Shown: piece by piece, positions 1-8,576 of the stretch
Numbering within the stretch: the stretch's first letter is position 1
How the letters are laid out: each line of letters opens with the position of its first letter
DNA from: Ophiosphaerella korrae
Taxonomy: Eukaryota > Ascomycota > Dothideomycetes > Pleosporales > Phaeosphaeriaceae
Direction of reading: 5' to 3'
Length of the DNA: 12,993 nt
Assembly: GCA_028456385.1 (NCBI GenBank)
Contig: JALNQF010000833.1
Span: 1 to 12,993, forward strand
Made by a program: the position numbers and the translations under genes
The notes under the pieces: generated by a model
The model's database searches: none
Told to the model about the DNA's origin: nothing
What the model saw: only the letters and a program-made list of their open reading frames with translations

Positions 1-701
1 TATCTCTCTATTAGATATAATATTTATTAAGACTCTATAAAGCTTAAAAATAGATATAAAATATTAGGTAGCTTCCTCTAGTTTTAGAGACTTATAAGAG
101 AAGAAATAGCGTCTTTTTATAAAGTAGTAGTAAATTACTAGAATATATTTATAAATCTAGCTACTATTTTTACTAGTTAGTAAGGCTTAGATATAGTCTA
201 CTAAGATATTAGTCTAGGGTGTATAAAGAATTAGTATAGGTTAAAAGTAACTAAGTTTACTATCTTATAAGTTCTTTATATAGTAGTAGATTAAGTATAT
301 ATTATAAAATTACTTAATAGCTTAGAGTATCTTAGGCTAATAATAGTACTTATATATAAGATATAGTATACTATAAAGTTCTTAATAGCTTACTAACTAA
401 TAGTTATAGTATAAATTAAAGATTTAGTAGTATAAATAAGTGTTTAAAAGAATATATAGACGCGTTTTATTAACTTAAAGGTACCTTTCTTTCTCTAATC
501 TAGTAGAGCTAATATTAGTATATAAAAAGTAGTATCCTACTTTATAGAAGGCTTTTAATAGATTTTATTATCTACTATCTATAGTAGTAAATATAGCTTA
601 AGCTACGTAGTCTTCTAAGTACGCTATATCTAGTAATTCTTCTATTAGGCGTAGGTTAATAATATATAGTAAGAGTTCTAGGTCTAGTTCTCTATTATAG
701 A
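1..701 (-). pseudogene. G1 Ty3/Gypsy pol: integrase fragment
   Basis: Decoded on the minus strand, this is the N-terminal half of a Ty3/Gypsy integrase. It reads from a linker after RNase H at about 700, through a degraded HHCC zinc region (KYYYWPK-like segment near 330-380, metal ligands largely changed to Tyr), into the catalytic core. The first catalytic Asp lies at 196-198 (VDYI context). The second lies at 10-12 but reads Asn (IISNRE, where IISDRG is usual). The core runs off the window at base 1, so the Glu and C-terminus are not seen. The frame matches the RNase H piece once the solo LTR and one ATAGA copy are removed. In-frame stops are TAA and TAG only. Confidence 0.85.
697..701. repeat. 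Target-site duplication ATAGA, left copy
   Basis: These five bases directly precede the solo Copia LTR and match 1251-1255 exactly. A 5-bp duplication is usual for Ty1/Copia integrases. Confidence 0.85.
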
Positions 702-754
702 TATTAGATAAGTTGCACGATTAGATACTCGATAGTATATACGTAGAGAGGCGC

Positions 755-784
755 AATAGATTCTAGGTATACCTAGAATCTATT
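755..784. repeat. Perfect 30-bp palindrome in the solo Copia LTR
   Basis: A perfect self-complementary sequence of 15 + 15 bases centred on GGTATACC, about 50 bp inside the LTR start. The same palindrome is present unchanged in the other LTR copy at 10468-10497. It contains no CpA or TpG, so RIP has no preferred target in it. Its position in presumptive U3 allows a protein-binding role, but this is a guess. Confidence 0.85.
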
Positions 785-921
785 AATTAGTTTGCTTAAG
801 CTAGTACTACGATCTAATTAGCTTAGCGTATAGGCGTAATAATTACTAAGCTACTAACCCTACTATAGCTAAAAGGATTATAGCCTTAACCTTTATAAAT
901 AAAGGAATTAAATAAAGAATC

Positions 922-935
922 TTATATATAAAGAG
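922..935 (+). promoter_or_regulatory. TATA-like box of the Copia LTR promoter
   Basis: A TATATATAAAG motif lies about 220 bp into the 549-bp LTR, a plausible place for the U3/R promoter. The equivalent motif is in the C1 LTR on the minus strand at about 10318-10330. TATA-like strings are common in A+T-rich RIP DNA, so only its conservation in both copies gives it weight. Confidence 0.35.
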
Positions 936-1144
936 ATAGACTACGTTAGTATAACTAATATAATAAAGAAACTAGTACTTTAATAAAAGAGTATTAAGGA
1001 TCTAGCTTACTACTATCTTAAGAGACCTAGCTAAGACTACTATATCGTAGATATATAAATAGAGCGTAGAGCTAGAGATAGAGAGAATAATTAATCTACT
1101 TAGTTTATACTTATTACTTTTAAGTTATAGGTAACTAACTAAAA

Positions 1145-1164
1145 AAAGGCTTTTCTAAAAGCCT
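1145..1164 (+). repeat. Short hairpin in the Copia LTR
   Basis: Stem AAGGCTTTT / AAAAGCCTT with a 2-base loop, in the 3' half of the LTR. The counterpart at 10086-10105 carries one stem mismatch. It could be an RNA fold near the R/U5 boundary. No function is established. Confidence 0.6.
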
Positions 1165-1250
1165 TAGTATCTCTCTCTAATAAAGCTTTTATATAGCTAT
1201 TACAAAAAAGCCTTTTTATTAAATTACTATGACCTCCTTTAAATCTAATA

Positions 1251-1255
1251 ATAGA
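1251..1255. repeat. Target-site duplication ATAGA, right copy
   Basis: Directly follows the solo LTR and matches 697-701 exactly. Confidence 0.85.
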
Positions 1256-1967
1256 GTAGTAGAAAATCTTCTAGTAAGTTTACTAATTTTAGTTTTATTT
1301 CTATAATATAGTAAAAGTAGGCGTATACTATAGTAGCTTATTTTAGCGTAAATCTATCTAGCTTTTATAGGTCTGCGAGGCTTAGAGTATAAATTACTAT
1401 ATCTAGTATAGGTTTTACGCCTAGGGCTAGGACTTAAGGGCTTAGGATAATTTAGTTAGCTCCTAATACTTGTAGATTAGAATTATCTATAGAGTAGTCC
1501 TATAGTTAGTAGCTTAGAGTATCTATAACCCTATTTATATTACTAGGTATGTATTTAATATAGAAATTAAATTAAGATAAGAATAATAACTAGCGTACCT
1601 AGTAGTAATTAAGCTTTTTAGTTATTATAAAAGTTTCTAAATTATAGTAGTCTATTATAACATAGATTATATATAGACTACTTATAAGCTCTAGTTTCTA
1701 TTCTTTAAATACTTAGATTATAGCTATAAGCTCTAGGTTATAGATATTATAATTATATTCTACTAGGGTATATTTTTTTAAGAAGAAGCTAACTAGCTAT
1801 TAGATTCTATCTTAGTTTAGTTAGCTTATTACTCTACCTAAAGCTTACTTAGAGGTAATAGTTTAGATATAGATTAGTTTTAAGGAGTTAAAGTAAAGTA
1901 AAACTACTCTTAGCTAGAAAGTAGCTTTTAGTTTATTAAAGGTATCTATATATTCTTAGGTAATTAT

Positions 1968-1972
1968 AAAAG
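1968..1972. repeat. Target-site duplication AAAAG, left copy
   Basis: Directly abuts the left LTR of G2 and matches 9007-9011 exactly. A 5-bp duplication is typical of Ty3/Gypsy integration. Confidence 0.9.
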
Positions 1973-2402
1973 TGTTATAGGCTACCTATTATCGACTATA
2001 GGTACCTATACTAAAAGGGTTAGTAGATTGCGAGATAATAGTAAAAAGCTTGTATTGTAATCTATAATAACTATAAACAATAGAAGATGTTTTGCAACTA
2101 TCTTGTATTAGTGTTCTATAGTTAAAGGATTAAATTACTAATACTATCCTAATAATATATATCCTACTAACTATATACTCGTCGTAATCTATAATCTATA
2201 GCTACTAAGATAAATAGATTATAGATCGTCTTAATCTATAATCTATAGCTACTAAGAGTCTATAGATTATAGATTAGTCTAGGTATCCTAGTTGTATATT
2301 GTTTCCTAATTAAGATTATTACCCTGCTCGTCCTATACTTCGTTAGTAACTAAGTTAGGACTAATTAGTTCTATCTCGATTTCTTCTATTACACCTATAA
2401 CA
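1973..2402 (-). repeat. G2 3' LTR (left)
   Basis: 430 bp, same length as the right LTR at 8577-9006 with a constant offset of 6604 and no indel noticed. In plus orientation it starts TGTTATAG and ends CTATAACA, so the ends form short TG...CA inverted repeats. The differences from the other LTR that I noticed are transitions at CpA/TpG or CpG-like sites (for example TGTTATAG against TATTACAG, ATATATATCC against ATGCGCATCC). Confidence 0.95.
2180..2275. repeat. Tandem pair of hairpin-forming repeats in the G2 3' LTR
   Basis: Two near-identical units (2180-2226 and 2227-2275) lie side by side. Each is an inverted repeat with a 13-base stem, ATCTATAATCTAT against ATAGATTATAGAT, around a short GCTACTAAG-containing loop. 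The same pair occurs at 8784-8879 in the other LTR. Such repeats in LTRs often lie in U3 and act as enhancer-like or protein-binding units; that role is inferred. Confidence 0.8.
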
Positions 2403-2416
2403 CTATCTCCCTTCCT
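2403..2416 (-). promoter_or_regulatory. Polypurine tract of G2
   Basis: On the minus strand the bases next to the left LTR read AGGAAGGGAGATAG, purine except for one T and ending at the LTR start. This is the expected primer site for plus-strand DNA synthesis and fixes the left LTR as the 3' LTR. Confidence 0.8.
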
Positions 2417-2417
2417 A

Positions 2418-2740
2418 AGTAGGTCCTAGTTTTCCTATCTTAGAGCTAGAGTTATTAGTCTAGTTTCTTCGTTAATGTAGAGTTCTTTATCCTCCCTTAT
2501 AACTATTTTATCTACACGTTGTTACTACCTCCTTACTAATCGCGTACTATACAATAGTGTTAAAATATTTCTTTATTCTTGTTGTGCTTCTCCTAAATTA
2601 AATCCTAAATCCTTTCTTTATATTATTTCTGTAAACAATAGTAGGGCTTGTAAGGTATATATTCGTGCAAATATACGTAGTTCTTGTAACGTGTTTAGTG
2701 TTTTTCTTTCTAAGTGTACGTTTATTACACTTATTCTTAC
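2418..2740 (-). pseudogene. Possible accessory frame between G2 pol and 3' LTR, gag-pol strand
   Basis: On the minus strand, in the same frame as gag-pol, about 105 codons are interrupted by only a handful of TAA/TAG codons. They read as a charged, protein-like sequence (segments such as RIFARIYTLQALLLF, DKIVIREDKELYINEE and LALR.EN.DLLRKGD, where dots are stops that fit Trp or Gln). I do not recognise a family. No start codon remains; ATA codons near 2735 could be mutated ATG. It could be a separate small ORF, a remnant of a longer pol tail, or a chance open frame, because TGA is nearly absent here. The plus strand of the same stretch is also fairly open, which lowers confidence. Confidence 0.35.
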
Positions 2741-2751
2741 GTCTAGGCTTA

Positions 2752-3105
2752 ATAATAATAGGGAAAGCCGTTAACTAGACTTAAGAGAAATTACTATCTT
2801 AAATCGCAGAGGCTAAAGCTAAGTGTAAGCGTATCTAGGAGCTCGCGTAGAGTAAGCTAGTAGAGAATTAAGCTTATCTCTCTTGTCTTCGTAAAATAAA
2901 GGCCTTAAATAATAAGAAATTAGCCGAGTAGTTAGTAGCTCTAGAAGCTAAGCTAGATCTAGATAAGGCGTTTAGTATTACTATAGCAGGTCCTGCGCTA
3001 AACGTCCCTATCGTCTCTCTATCTATTGTTAGTAATATTAGTTCTCTTAGTTTGCTACTAGGCGTTCTAGAGGGTTTTAACTTTAAAACTCCTCTAGTTT
3101 CTTAG
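2752..3105 (+). pseudogene. Antisense accessory ORF of G2, predicted coiled coil
   Basis: On the plus strand, opposite to gag-pol, about 115 codons read as a coherent Ala/Lys/Glu/Leu-rich helical protein. Segments include IAEAKAKCKRI, ELA.SKLVEN.AYLSCLRKI, KALNNKKLAE and LVALEAKLDLDKAF, then a Ser/Pro/Val-rich tail (IAGPALNVPIVSLSIVS). Every stop inside is TAA or TAG where Gln fits a heptad pattern. The minus strand here has about twice as many stops and no recognisable protein. ATA codons at 2752-2760 may be mutated ATG. The 3' end meets the last codons of pol tail to tail and the first distal stop is 3103-3105. It is not a codon-aligned mirror of pol. I know no family for it. Antisense ORFs 3' of pol are known in some plant Ty3/Gypsy lineages, so this may be an accessory gene or a captured host fragment. 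Confidence 0.5.
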
Positions 3106-3262
3106 GGTAATTAAGATTATCCTCTAGTTCCTATATTTTCTCCTATAGTTATCCTTTTTTGTCTATACCTATCTATTCTACTATATAGTAGTTTTTTCTA
3201 TTATAGAACTAGTATACTAGGATTTTCTTAACTTCTTATTCTTCCTATTCTCTATACGTGTC
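3083..3262 (-). pseudogene. G2 integrase C-terminal chromodomain
   Basis: After the integrase tail motif KIHLIFYIALLEQA (usual form KIHPVFHVSLLEP, near 3310-3350) the frame reads VDTYRE.EE.EVKKILVY, NRKNYYIVE.IGIDKKG, then ELEDNLNYPKKLEEF. This is the chromodomain pattern EYEVEKIL...KYLVKWKGY...TWEPEENL...LEEF, with Trp codons now stops. Chromodomains on integrases bind methylated histone H3 and steer insertion to heterochromatin. That fits an insertion into an older, silenced element, but the targeting is inferred. Confidence 0.8.
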
Positions 3263-3299
3263 TACTTTATATACTAGTAGTTCTACGTTTTATAGTGCT

Positions 3300-4575
3300 T
3301 GTTCTAGTAGAGCTATATAGAATATTAGGTGTATCTTTATCTTATTTAGTAGCTTTAATTTAAATATAACTAGTATAACTTCTTTCTTAATTTTATATAG
3401 TCTTATCTTAACGTAGTCTAATTTTAAACTAGGTTGTTTACTTTTAATATTCTTTCGTACTAACTATACTTTTTCTCTTTCTCTAAATTAAGGTCTTTCT
3501 TTATACTTTTTGTTGTAGTACTTTGCTATTTAATTATACAAGAACTCTACGTCCTGTCTTAATTAGTCGTATATGTCTCTAAGTCTATTAGTAAAGTTTT
3601 CTCCTTTTAGAGACTAAGATATCTATTCTCTTAGTATTTAGTATATATTAAGCTTAAATCTATAGTTCGCGAAGAAGGGTAATACTCTTATTACTATATT
3701 CTTTGCGCTATTGTATACTAACTATACTATAGGTAGTAACTATACCTAATTACTCTAGTTGTAGTTAAGGTAGTATCTTAAGTATTATTCTACTATCTAA
3801 TTTATTCGTTCTAACTATCTATCTATTTATAGGCGATATACTGTAGACATTACGTACTGTATTCCTAATTGCGCTATTATTATTCCCTATAGTTTTAATA
3901 TAAATCGTACATCTCTATCTATAATAATCTTATCTAGTAGTCTATATTAACTAATTATAGTTCCTATAACCTAATATATAGTAACTTCTATCTTACTCTT
4001 CTCTTTATATAGCCTAAAGTATGTATACTTTATAAGCTTATTAACTATTATTAGGATTCTATTATACTTAACTCCTAATATTAGGTCTTTAGACTTAGGT
4101 AACTTCGTAATAAAGTCTATTATAATAACTCCCTATAGTTGTCTTAGTGCTTCTACTAGTTATAGCATTCTATATAGTATATATCTATTATATTTATTCC
4201 TTTAGTATTCTATATAGTCTTGTAGTACCTCTATTACTAATTATCTTGCTTTTAGGATATAGTAATCTTATAGTAACCTATCTAGGGTTTTATTAATTCC
4301 TTAGTAACTATATACTAGTAATTTATAAAATTACTATATAAATTCTCTTTAAATTTTCTTTAGAATATATATTCTTCTATAGGCTTATGTAAGTCCTTCT
4401 TAGATTTTAAGTTTCTCTATTTCTTTAGGTACTTCTTTCGTTGTTTTCTAGATCTATTTGTCTAGCTCGCTACTCTTTCTTTTAAGTGTTGTAGCTATTT
4501 TAGGTATATTAAGGACTAAATATCCTTCCTCGTTCTTAATTAGAACTATGCTAGTTACTTTTACCTCTTCTTATA
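3300..4575 (-). pseudogene. G2 integrase core (DD35E)
   Basis: The catalytic triad is visible on the minus strand. The first Asp is at 4115-4117 in IIIDFITKLPKSKD, the second at 3917-3919 in IIIDRDVRF, and the Glu at 3809-3811 in LERIN. Second Asp and Glu are separated by exactly 35 codons, as expected. Between them lies the degraded YRPQTDGQ motif, now with two stops. The N-terminal zinc region (about 4180-4400) is recognisable only in part, with Cys and His changed to Tyr. The C-terminal part ends in the IH.IFYIALLE motif. It would insert the cDNA into the host genome. Confidence 0.9.
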
Positions 4576-4960
4576 GGTCTAGTCTTCTACTAAGAGTATC
4601 TATAAACTAGTTATCTTTCTCTTTTATATATATAATTTCTATATTAAATATTAATAAGTACTCCTACTATCTTATATATTGTTATAATAATTCTTTATTT
4701 ATTATTAATCCTATAAGATTCTTGTAGTCTATATAAACCTTTGTTTTACACTTTACTCTTTATAAGTATACTCTCTACTATTTAAATACTTTATAGATCG
4801 CTAGTATTTCTTTATTATAAATTAAGTAGTTAAGTTCTACTATCTTTATTTTCTTAGAGAAGTATTTAACTAAATATTCTTTCCTAGTTTCTAGGTCTTC
4901 CTATATTAGTGCTATCCTGTAGACTAAGTTGGATACGTCTGTTTTTACTATTACTAGTAG
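4575..4960 (-). pseudogene. G2 RNase H domain
   Basis: The first catalytic Asp is at 4937-4939 in IVKTDVSNLVYRIALIQE (family form ETDASDxAIGAVLSQ). The domain then reads YFSKKIKIVELNYLIYNKEILAI and ends with FIDTLSRR near 4580-4600 (family form ADALSRR). It would degrade the RNA strand of the RNA-DNA hybrid during cDNA synthesis. It sits directly after RT in the same frame. A 64-codon open stretch on the opposite strand here is only a shadow. Confidence 0.88.
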
Positions 4961-4999
4961 GTCTAGGTTGTACATTCTAATAACTAGGTTTTCTATAAA

Positions 5000-5790
5000 T
5001 TTCCTTTTTACCTTCTTAAATACCTCGTCGTATTCTTTTATCTATTTAAATAGTGTATCTTTCTTTATAAGTCTTGTAATTAGTTCTATATCTTTAGAAT
5101 ATCCTACTATTAACTTTCTATAAAAGTTAGCTAGCCTATAAAATTATTGTACCTCTTTTAGGTTCTTTAGTGTTAGCTATTTATTAATTAAGTTAATCTT
5201 TTCTAGGTTAATCTTGATTTTTCCTAGTTTAATAATAAATCCTAGGAAGTCTATTTTCTTTGTATAGAATTCGCATTTTCTTATCTTAAGAAATAGTTTA
5301 TTTTCTGCTAGTTTCTCTAGTACTTTATATACGTGTTATATATATTCTTCCTCTATTTCTAAGAATATAAGGATATTGTCTAGGTATGCGAATATAAATA
5401 TATCTAAGTATTCTCTTAGTACTATGTTAATTCTTTCCTAGAATACTACTAGTGCGTTTATTAAGCTAAACAGTATAACTAGATACTCGTATAATTTATA
5501 TTATGTTCTAAACGCTGTTTTCTACTTATCTCCTTATTTAATTCTAATCTAGTAATAAGCGTTCTAGATATCTAGCTTTGTAAAGATCTTTGCTCTTTGT
5601 AGCCTATCTTGTATTTTATCTATTTGTAGTAGTAGGTATTAGTTCTTGTTCGTAATTGCGTTAGTTTTTCTAAAGTCTACGTAGAGTCTTTTATTGTCTA
5701 TCCCTTTTTTATCTACAAATATTAATCTATATACTACTAAGGATTTAGATTCTCTTATCTATCCTTTCTTTATTACTTTCTATATAAATA
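5000..5790 (-). pseudogene. G2 reverse transcriptase domain
   Basis: In order on the minus strand: SLVVYRLIFVDKKG near 5715-5760, RLYVDFRK (family form RxCVDYRxLN), KLDIQNAYYQIRI near 5555 (family form FSKLDLKSGYHQIRI), FRTQYKLYEYLVILF (family form FxTRYGxYEFLVMPFGL), and the active site FAYLDNILIF with YLDN at 5375-5386. The family has YLDD, so the second Asp has become Asn by G-to-A change. The later piece KCEFYTKKIDFLGFII matches the thumb motif KCxFxxxxVxFLG. It would copy the element RNA into DNA. Confidence 0.93.
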
Positions 5791-6179
5791 CTCGTTTAAT
5801 CTTTAATTCTTCTTCTATTTTTTAGTAGACTAGGCTCTATCCTAAGTTTTTTCCTTCTTCTAGTTCTATTACTAAGTCCTATAGTCGATGTTTTAGAAAG
5901 TAGTCTTCTAGCTCTATAAGTTGTTTTTCCTATTTCTTATATTTTTCAAGGAATTCTCCTTTATAGGTGCTTATGTTAGCCTTTAATATATTAGTTCTAC
6001 TATAATTAATTTTTCCTATTCTCTAATTAATGTGTAGGTTAGTTATTTATAACTATAGTATACCTAATATTATATCTTATTTATTATTAATTGTCGTTAT
6101 ATCTATAACTATGTTCTAGATTTCTAGTCCTTCTAACTTTAGTGTTAAGAGTACTATCTTAAACTGTATAGGTTCTTAG

Positions 6180-6310
6180 AATAGTTTTCCTTTAATCGTA
6201 CTTAGTTATCGAGGGTACTTCTTCGTTCTATACTTTATTCCTTACTTTTCTACAAACTTCTTTAATATAAAGTTTCTTGTAGCTCTACTATTAATTATTA
6301 ATTATACTTT
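6180..6310 (-). pseudogene. G2 aspartic protease domain
   Basis: The active-site loop reads LIINSRATRNFI with Asn-Ser-Arg at 6284-6292. The family form is L(I/V)DSGATxxFI, so both Asp and Gly are lost by G-to-A changes. Downstream DIILGIL near 6050-6080 matches the DIILGM.WL flap/psi motif of Ty3/Gypsy proteases. It would mature the Gag-Pol polyprotein. Confidence 0.82.
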
Positions 6311-7495
6311 CCTTTCTTAGTATATACCTATTTTCGTAATATATAGGCCTCCTATACCTTCTAGCTTTTCTTACTTTAGTGTCTTTATAAACTATCTATT
6401 TTTCTAGAGCTATAGCCCTATTTTAAGTTTATATTCTTCGTATTTTAGATATTCGTTATTTGTACATTTATACTATAGTCCTCCCTAGACGCATTTCTTT
6501 ATTAACTTAGGTCTAGGCCTTACTACTAAGTATCTATCTTCTAGGATTATTTCCTATCCTTAGATATTTTCTACTAGAATTACTCTTGTGTAATCGTAGC
6601 CTCTTCTTCTTATAAGCTATACATTGTTGTTTACTTTAGAGTTCTCGTGTATAATACAATTCTTATCTAGGTATAATATCTATAATGCTTTAAAGTGTAC
6701 TAGATATTTTAGATCTATTATCTTGTTATCCCCTTCCTAGTACTTGTCTTTTCTAGGTGTATCTATTATTAGGATATAGTACGCTACTAGTACTCTTAGT
6801 GTGTAGGCTTTATTAATCTATTGCGTTTTCTTTACAAGATGTTGCTACTCTCTTTATATAGGTATTCTTCCTACTACAACTATATATTACTTTATCTATT
6901 CTTAAAATAGTATAAACTTTATTTCTTTAGGATTACGTTCTTTCTAGTCTTTGTACGCCTCCTCTATACTTATAACTAGTAAGTATTTCTAAACAAACTC
7001 CTATTCTTTATTTCGTTCTACTATATCTATTATTGTACAGCTGTTATAGCTATATATTATTAGCTAGGTATACTCTATACCTCTTATACTAACCTATTTC
7101 TTACTTCCTCTTAGTCCTTTAGAAGTAGTCGTAGTAGTCTCTTTATCTAGTGCTAGTCCTTTAGCCTAGATTAATAGTACTAGGGGCTCTTCTCCTTCTA
7201 AGTCTTCTATTAGTAGGTCTATTACTTAAGCTATCTCTTTTAGCTAAGCTTTTATTCTTTCTTTTATTACTACTACTCTATTTCTCTATTATAGAAAATA
7301 TCCTACTCTCTACTTACTAGAAAGATATATATAGCAGTCGTCTTTATAACAAAAGGTCTAATAGAGTATTACGTGTTATATTTCTTTACTCCTAGCTACC
7401 TTCTCCTAAGGTTTAGCCTATACTTATAGTACTTCCTTCTTTTTCTCTATTATCTTCAACTAAGCTTCCTTATCTTTCTTATAGTCCTTATTTTT

Positions 7496-8515
7496 ACAGC
7501 TATTTACAAAGTGTCCTAGTTTCCTACATTTATAGTATACTATATCCTTCTTCTTTTTAGATTAGTAGTCTTTTGCATAGTAGCCTAGTTTACTACAGTT
7601 AAAGTACGTAAAGTCTTTATTCTTTTTCTTCTTCTTATCCTTATTCGCATCAAGGATCATAGGATCTCTAGTATCCTAGTTCCTAGTTTAGGTACTATAC
7701 TTGTTCTTCTTCTATTCTTAAAGATCGTCGTTAATTTATATTACTTACTACTTTAGGGCTTCTAGTGTCCTTAGTTTCTCTATGTGTATTATCTCGTATT
7801 AGATTTTTAAGTTTAGTCCTTGTTTAAATTATAACATTAATACTAACTCATTCTATTCTGTGTTTTAAGATAGTTATTTAAATTATAATATATACTTAGG
7901 AACACTCTAGGTCTATATAAGCTTTTCTAGCTATTCTTTAGCTTATTAAGTAACGTCCGTATCCCTAAATACTACTCGCATTCGTTTAGTAAAGTACTCG
8001 TAACTTCTAAAAATAGCTCTAGTTTTATCCTTCTAGGTTATTAGAGAGTATGTTGTATAATCTATCTAGTAAGGTTTATACTATCTTATCGCGTCTTCTT
8101 CAAGATATAGTCTAATATATATCACCTTCTTTTCTTCTATGTTAAAGTGTAGTACTTATATATCTATCTAGAGTTGTGCTAAGGCTATAAAGGGTCTTAG
8201 TTTCTCCCTTATTCTATTAAACTTCTTAAGGACAGGTATCTTTAGTAGCTTCTTTGTAGCACTTATTACTAGACGTTGTATAATTAACTCTATCTAATTC
8301 TATCCTTTAATAATAGCTTTAATCTATACCTCGTTTTATTTCGCGTAATCCTATAGTTCTTTGTTCTACGTTTCTAAGGCGTTAATTACTATTTTTATAT
8401 CTTCCTTATCTAAGATTAAGTTATTAATTCAGTCCTTAATTGTTTCCTATGTAGTACTATTAGACTTATAGCTACTCTTAGGGGCTTTACTTATTTTAGT
8501 TAAACTTTCTACTAT
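7496..8515 (-). pseudogene. G2 Gag with two CCHC zinc knuckles
   Basis: The N-terminal two thirds match the general capsid pattern of Ty3/Gypsy Gag (for example RSYEYFTKRMRVVFRD and LMLQFKQGL-like segments, the Gln being a stop). A Lys-rich stretch follows (DANKDKKKKKNKD). Then come two zinc knuckles in CX2CX4HX4C spacing: YFNCSKLGYYAKDY at 7565-7606 and YYKCRKLGHFVNSC at 7496-7537. In both the first Cys is Tyr, and in the first the His and last Cys are Tyr as well, each a single G-to-A or C-to-T change. Gag would form the virus-like particle and package element RNA. Confidence 0.9.
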
Positions 8516-8566
8516 CGTGTTAGCTAGACTGCGCGTTACTTACGCTTCGCTTCTTGTAATAACTAA

Positions 8567-8576
8567 ATTAGCAAAG
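8567..8576 (-). promoter_or_regulatory. Putative primer-binding region of G2
   Basis: The bases next to the 5' LTR read CTTTGCTAATTTAG on the minus strand. I cannot match them to a tRNA 3' end, and RIP may have changed them. Eight bases (TTGCTAAT) are complementary to a site inside the 5' LTR at 8739-8746, which would allow self-priming of the kind described for Tf1/sushi-like elements, but this could be chance. Confidence 0.25.

Larger units (their letters stand above)
702..1250 (+). mobile_element. Solo LTR of a Ty1/Copia element
   Basis: This 549-bp unit begins TATTAGATAAG (a mutated TGTTAG) and ends CTAATA (a mutated CTAACA). It has perfect 5-bp ATAGA duplications on both sides and Ty3/Gypsy coding sequence (G1) immediately outside them. 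Its reverse complement aligns along its whole length with 10000-10550, the 3' LTR of Copia element C1, with mostly transition differences. No internal Copia sequence is attached. It therefore arose by LTR-LTR recombination after insertion of a related Copia copy in plus orientation. It sits in the G1 linker between RNase H and integrase. Removing it with one ATAGA copy (554 bp) keeps the G1 frame. Confidence 0.92.
1251..1972 (-). pseudogene. G1 Ty3/Gypsy pol: RNase H fragment
   Basis: On the minus strand this begins in the RT-RNase H connection (FNKLKATF, matching the usual AFxxLKxxF) and reads through RNase H. Recognisable stretches are VEYNYNIYNLELIAI near 1725-1765 (usual form E.NYxIxxKELLAI), then FIITKKLNYYQ, and FNFYIKYIPSNINRVIDTLS near 1535-1595 (usual form NxxADALSR). 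The catalytic Asp of the expected ETDAS motif reads as Thr-Ile-Thr-Ser near 1850. The piece continues from the RT fragment at 9007-9999 and is separated from it only by element G2; removal of G2 with one AAAAG copy (7039 bp) restores the frame. Distal to RNase H is a poorly conserved linker that leads into the integrase piece. Confidence 0.87.
3083..8515 (-). pseudogene. G2 gag-pol polyprotein, RIP-inactivated
   Basis: One minus-strand frame of about 1810 codons covers Gag, protease, RT, RNase H, integrase and chromodomain with no frameshift; key codons from 8515 to 3083 all have the same register. Gag and Pol are thus fused in one ORF, as in several fungal Ty3/Gypsy elements, and would be cut by the internal protease. 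The likely start is an ATA at 8513-8515 (a mutated ATG) in the context T-I-V-E-S-L-T-K, about 60 bases after the 5' LTR. The first stop after the chromodomain is at 3083-3085; the true stop may be this or one of the next few. Many TAA/TAG codons and mutated active sites make it non-functional. The first 1.1 kb holds few Met or Cys codons because ATG and TGC/TGT contexts were hit. Confidence 0.93.

Noticed and set aside
922..935. Many other TATA-like strings across the window as promoters
   Set aside because: RIP creates TATA-like strings everywhere. Only the one conserved at the same place in both Copia LTRs was kept, with low confidence.
2760..3080. Continuation of the gag-pol frame on the minus strand beyond the chromodomain
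   Set aside because: The minus strand has about fourteen stops here and no protein-like pattern, while the plus strand reads well. The frame looks open only because TGA is almost absent.
4929..5123. 64-codon open reading frame on the plus strand
   Set aside because: It begins with TTG, is antisense to the RT-RNase H region of G2, where the minus strand encodes recognisable RNase H sequence (KTDVSNLVYRIALIQ), and has no domain-like features. It is a chance shadow.
8425..8432. A TGA stop in G2 gag as a programmed stop
   Set aside because: It is a single TGA among many RIP-derived stops and can arise from CGA or TGG by one transition. There is no surrounding recoding signal.
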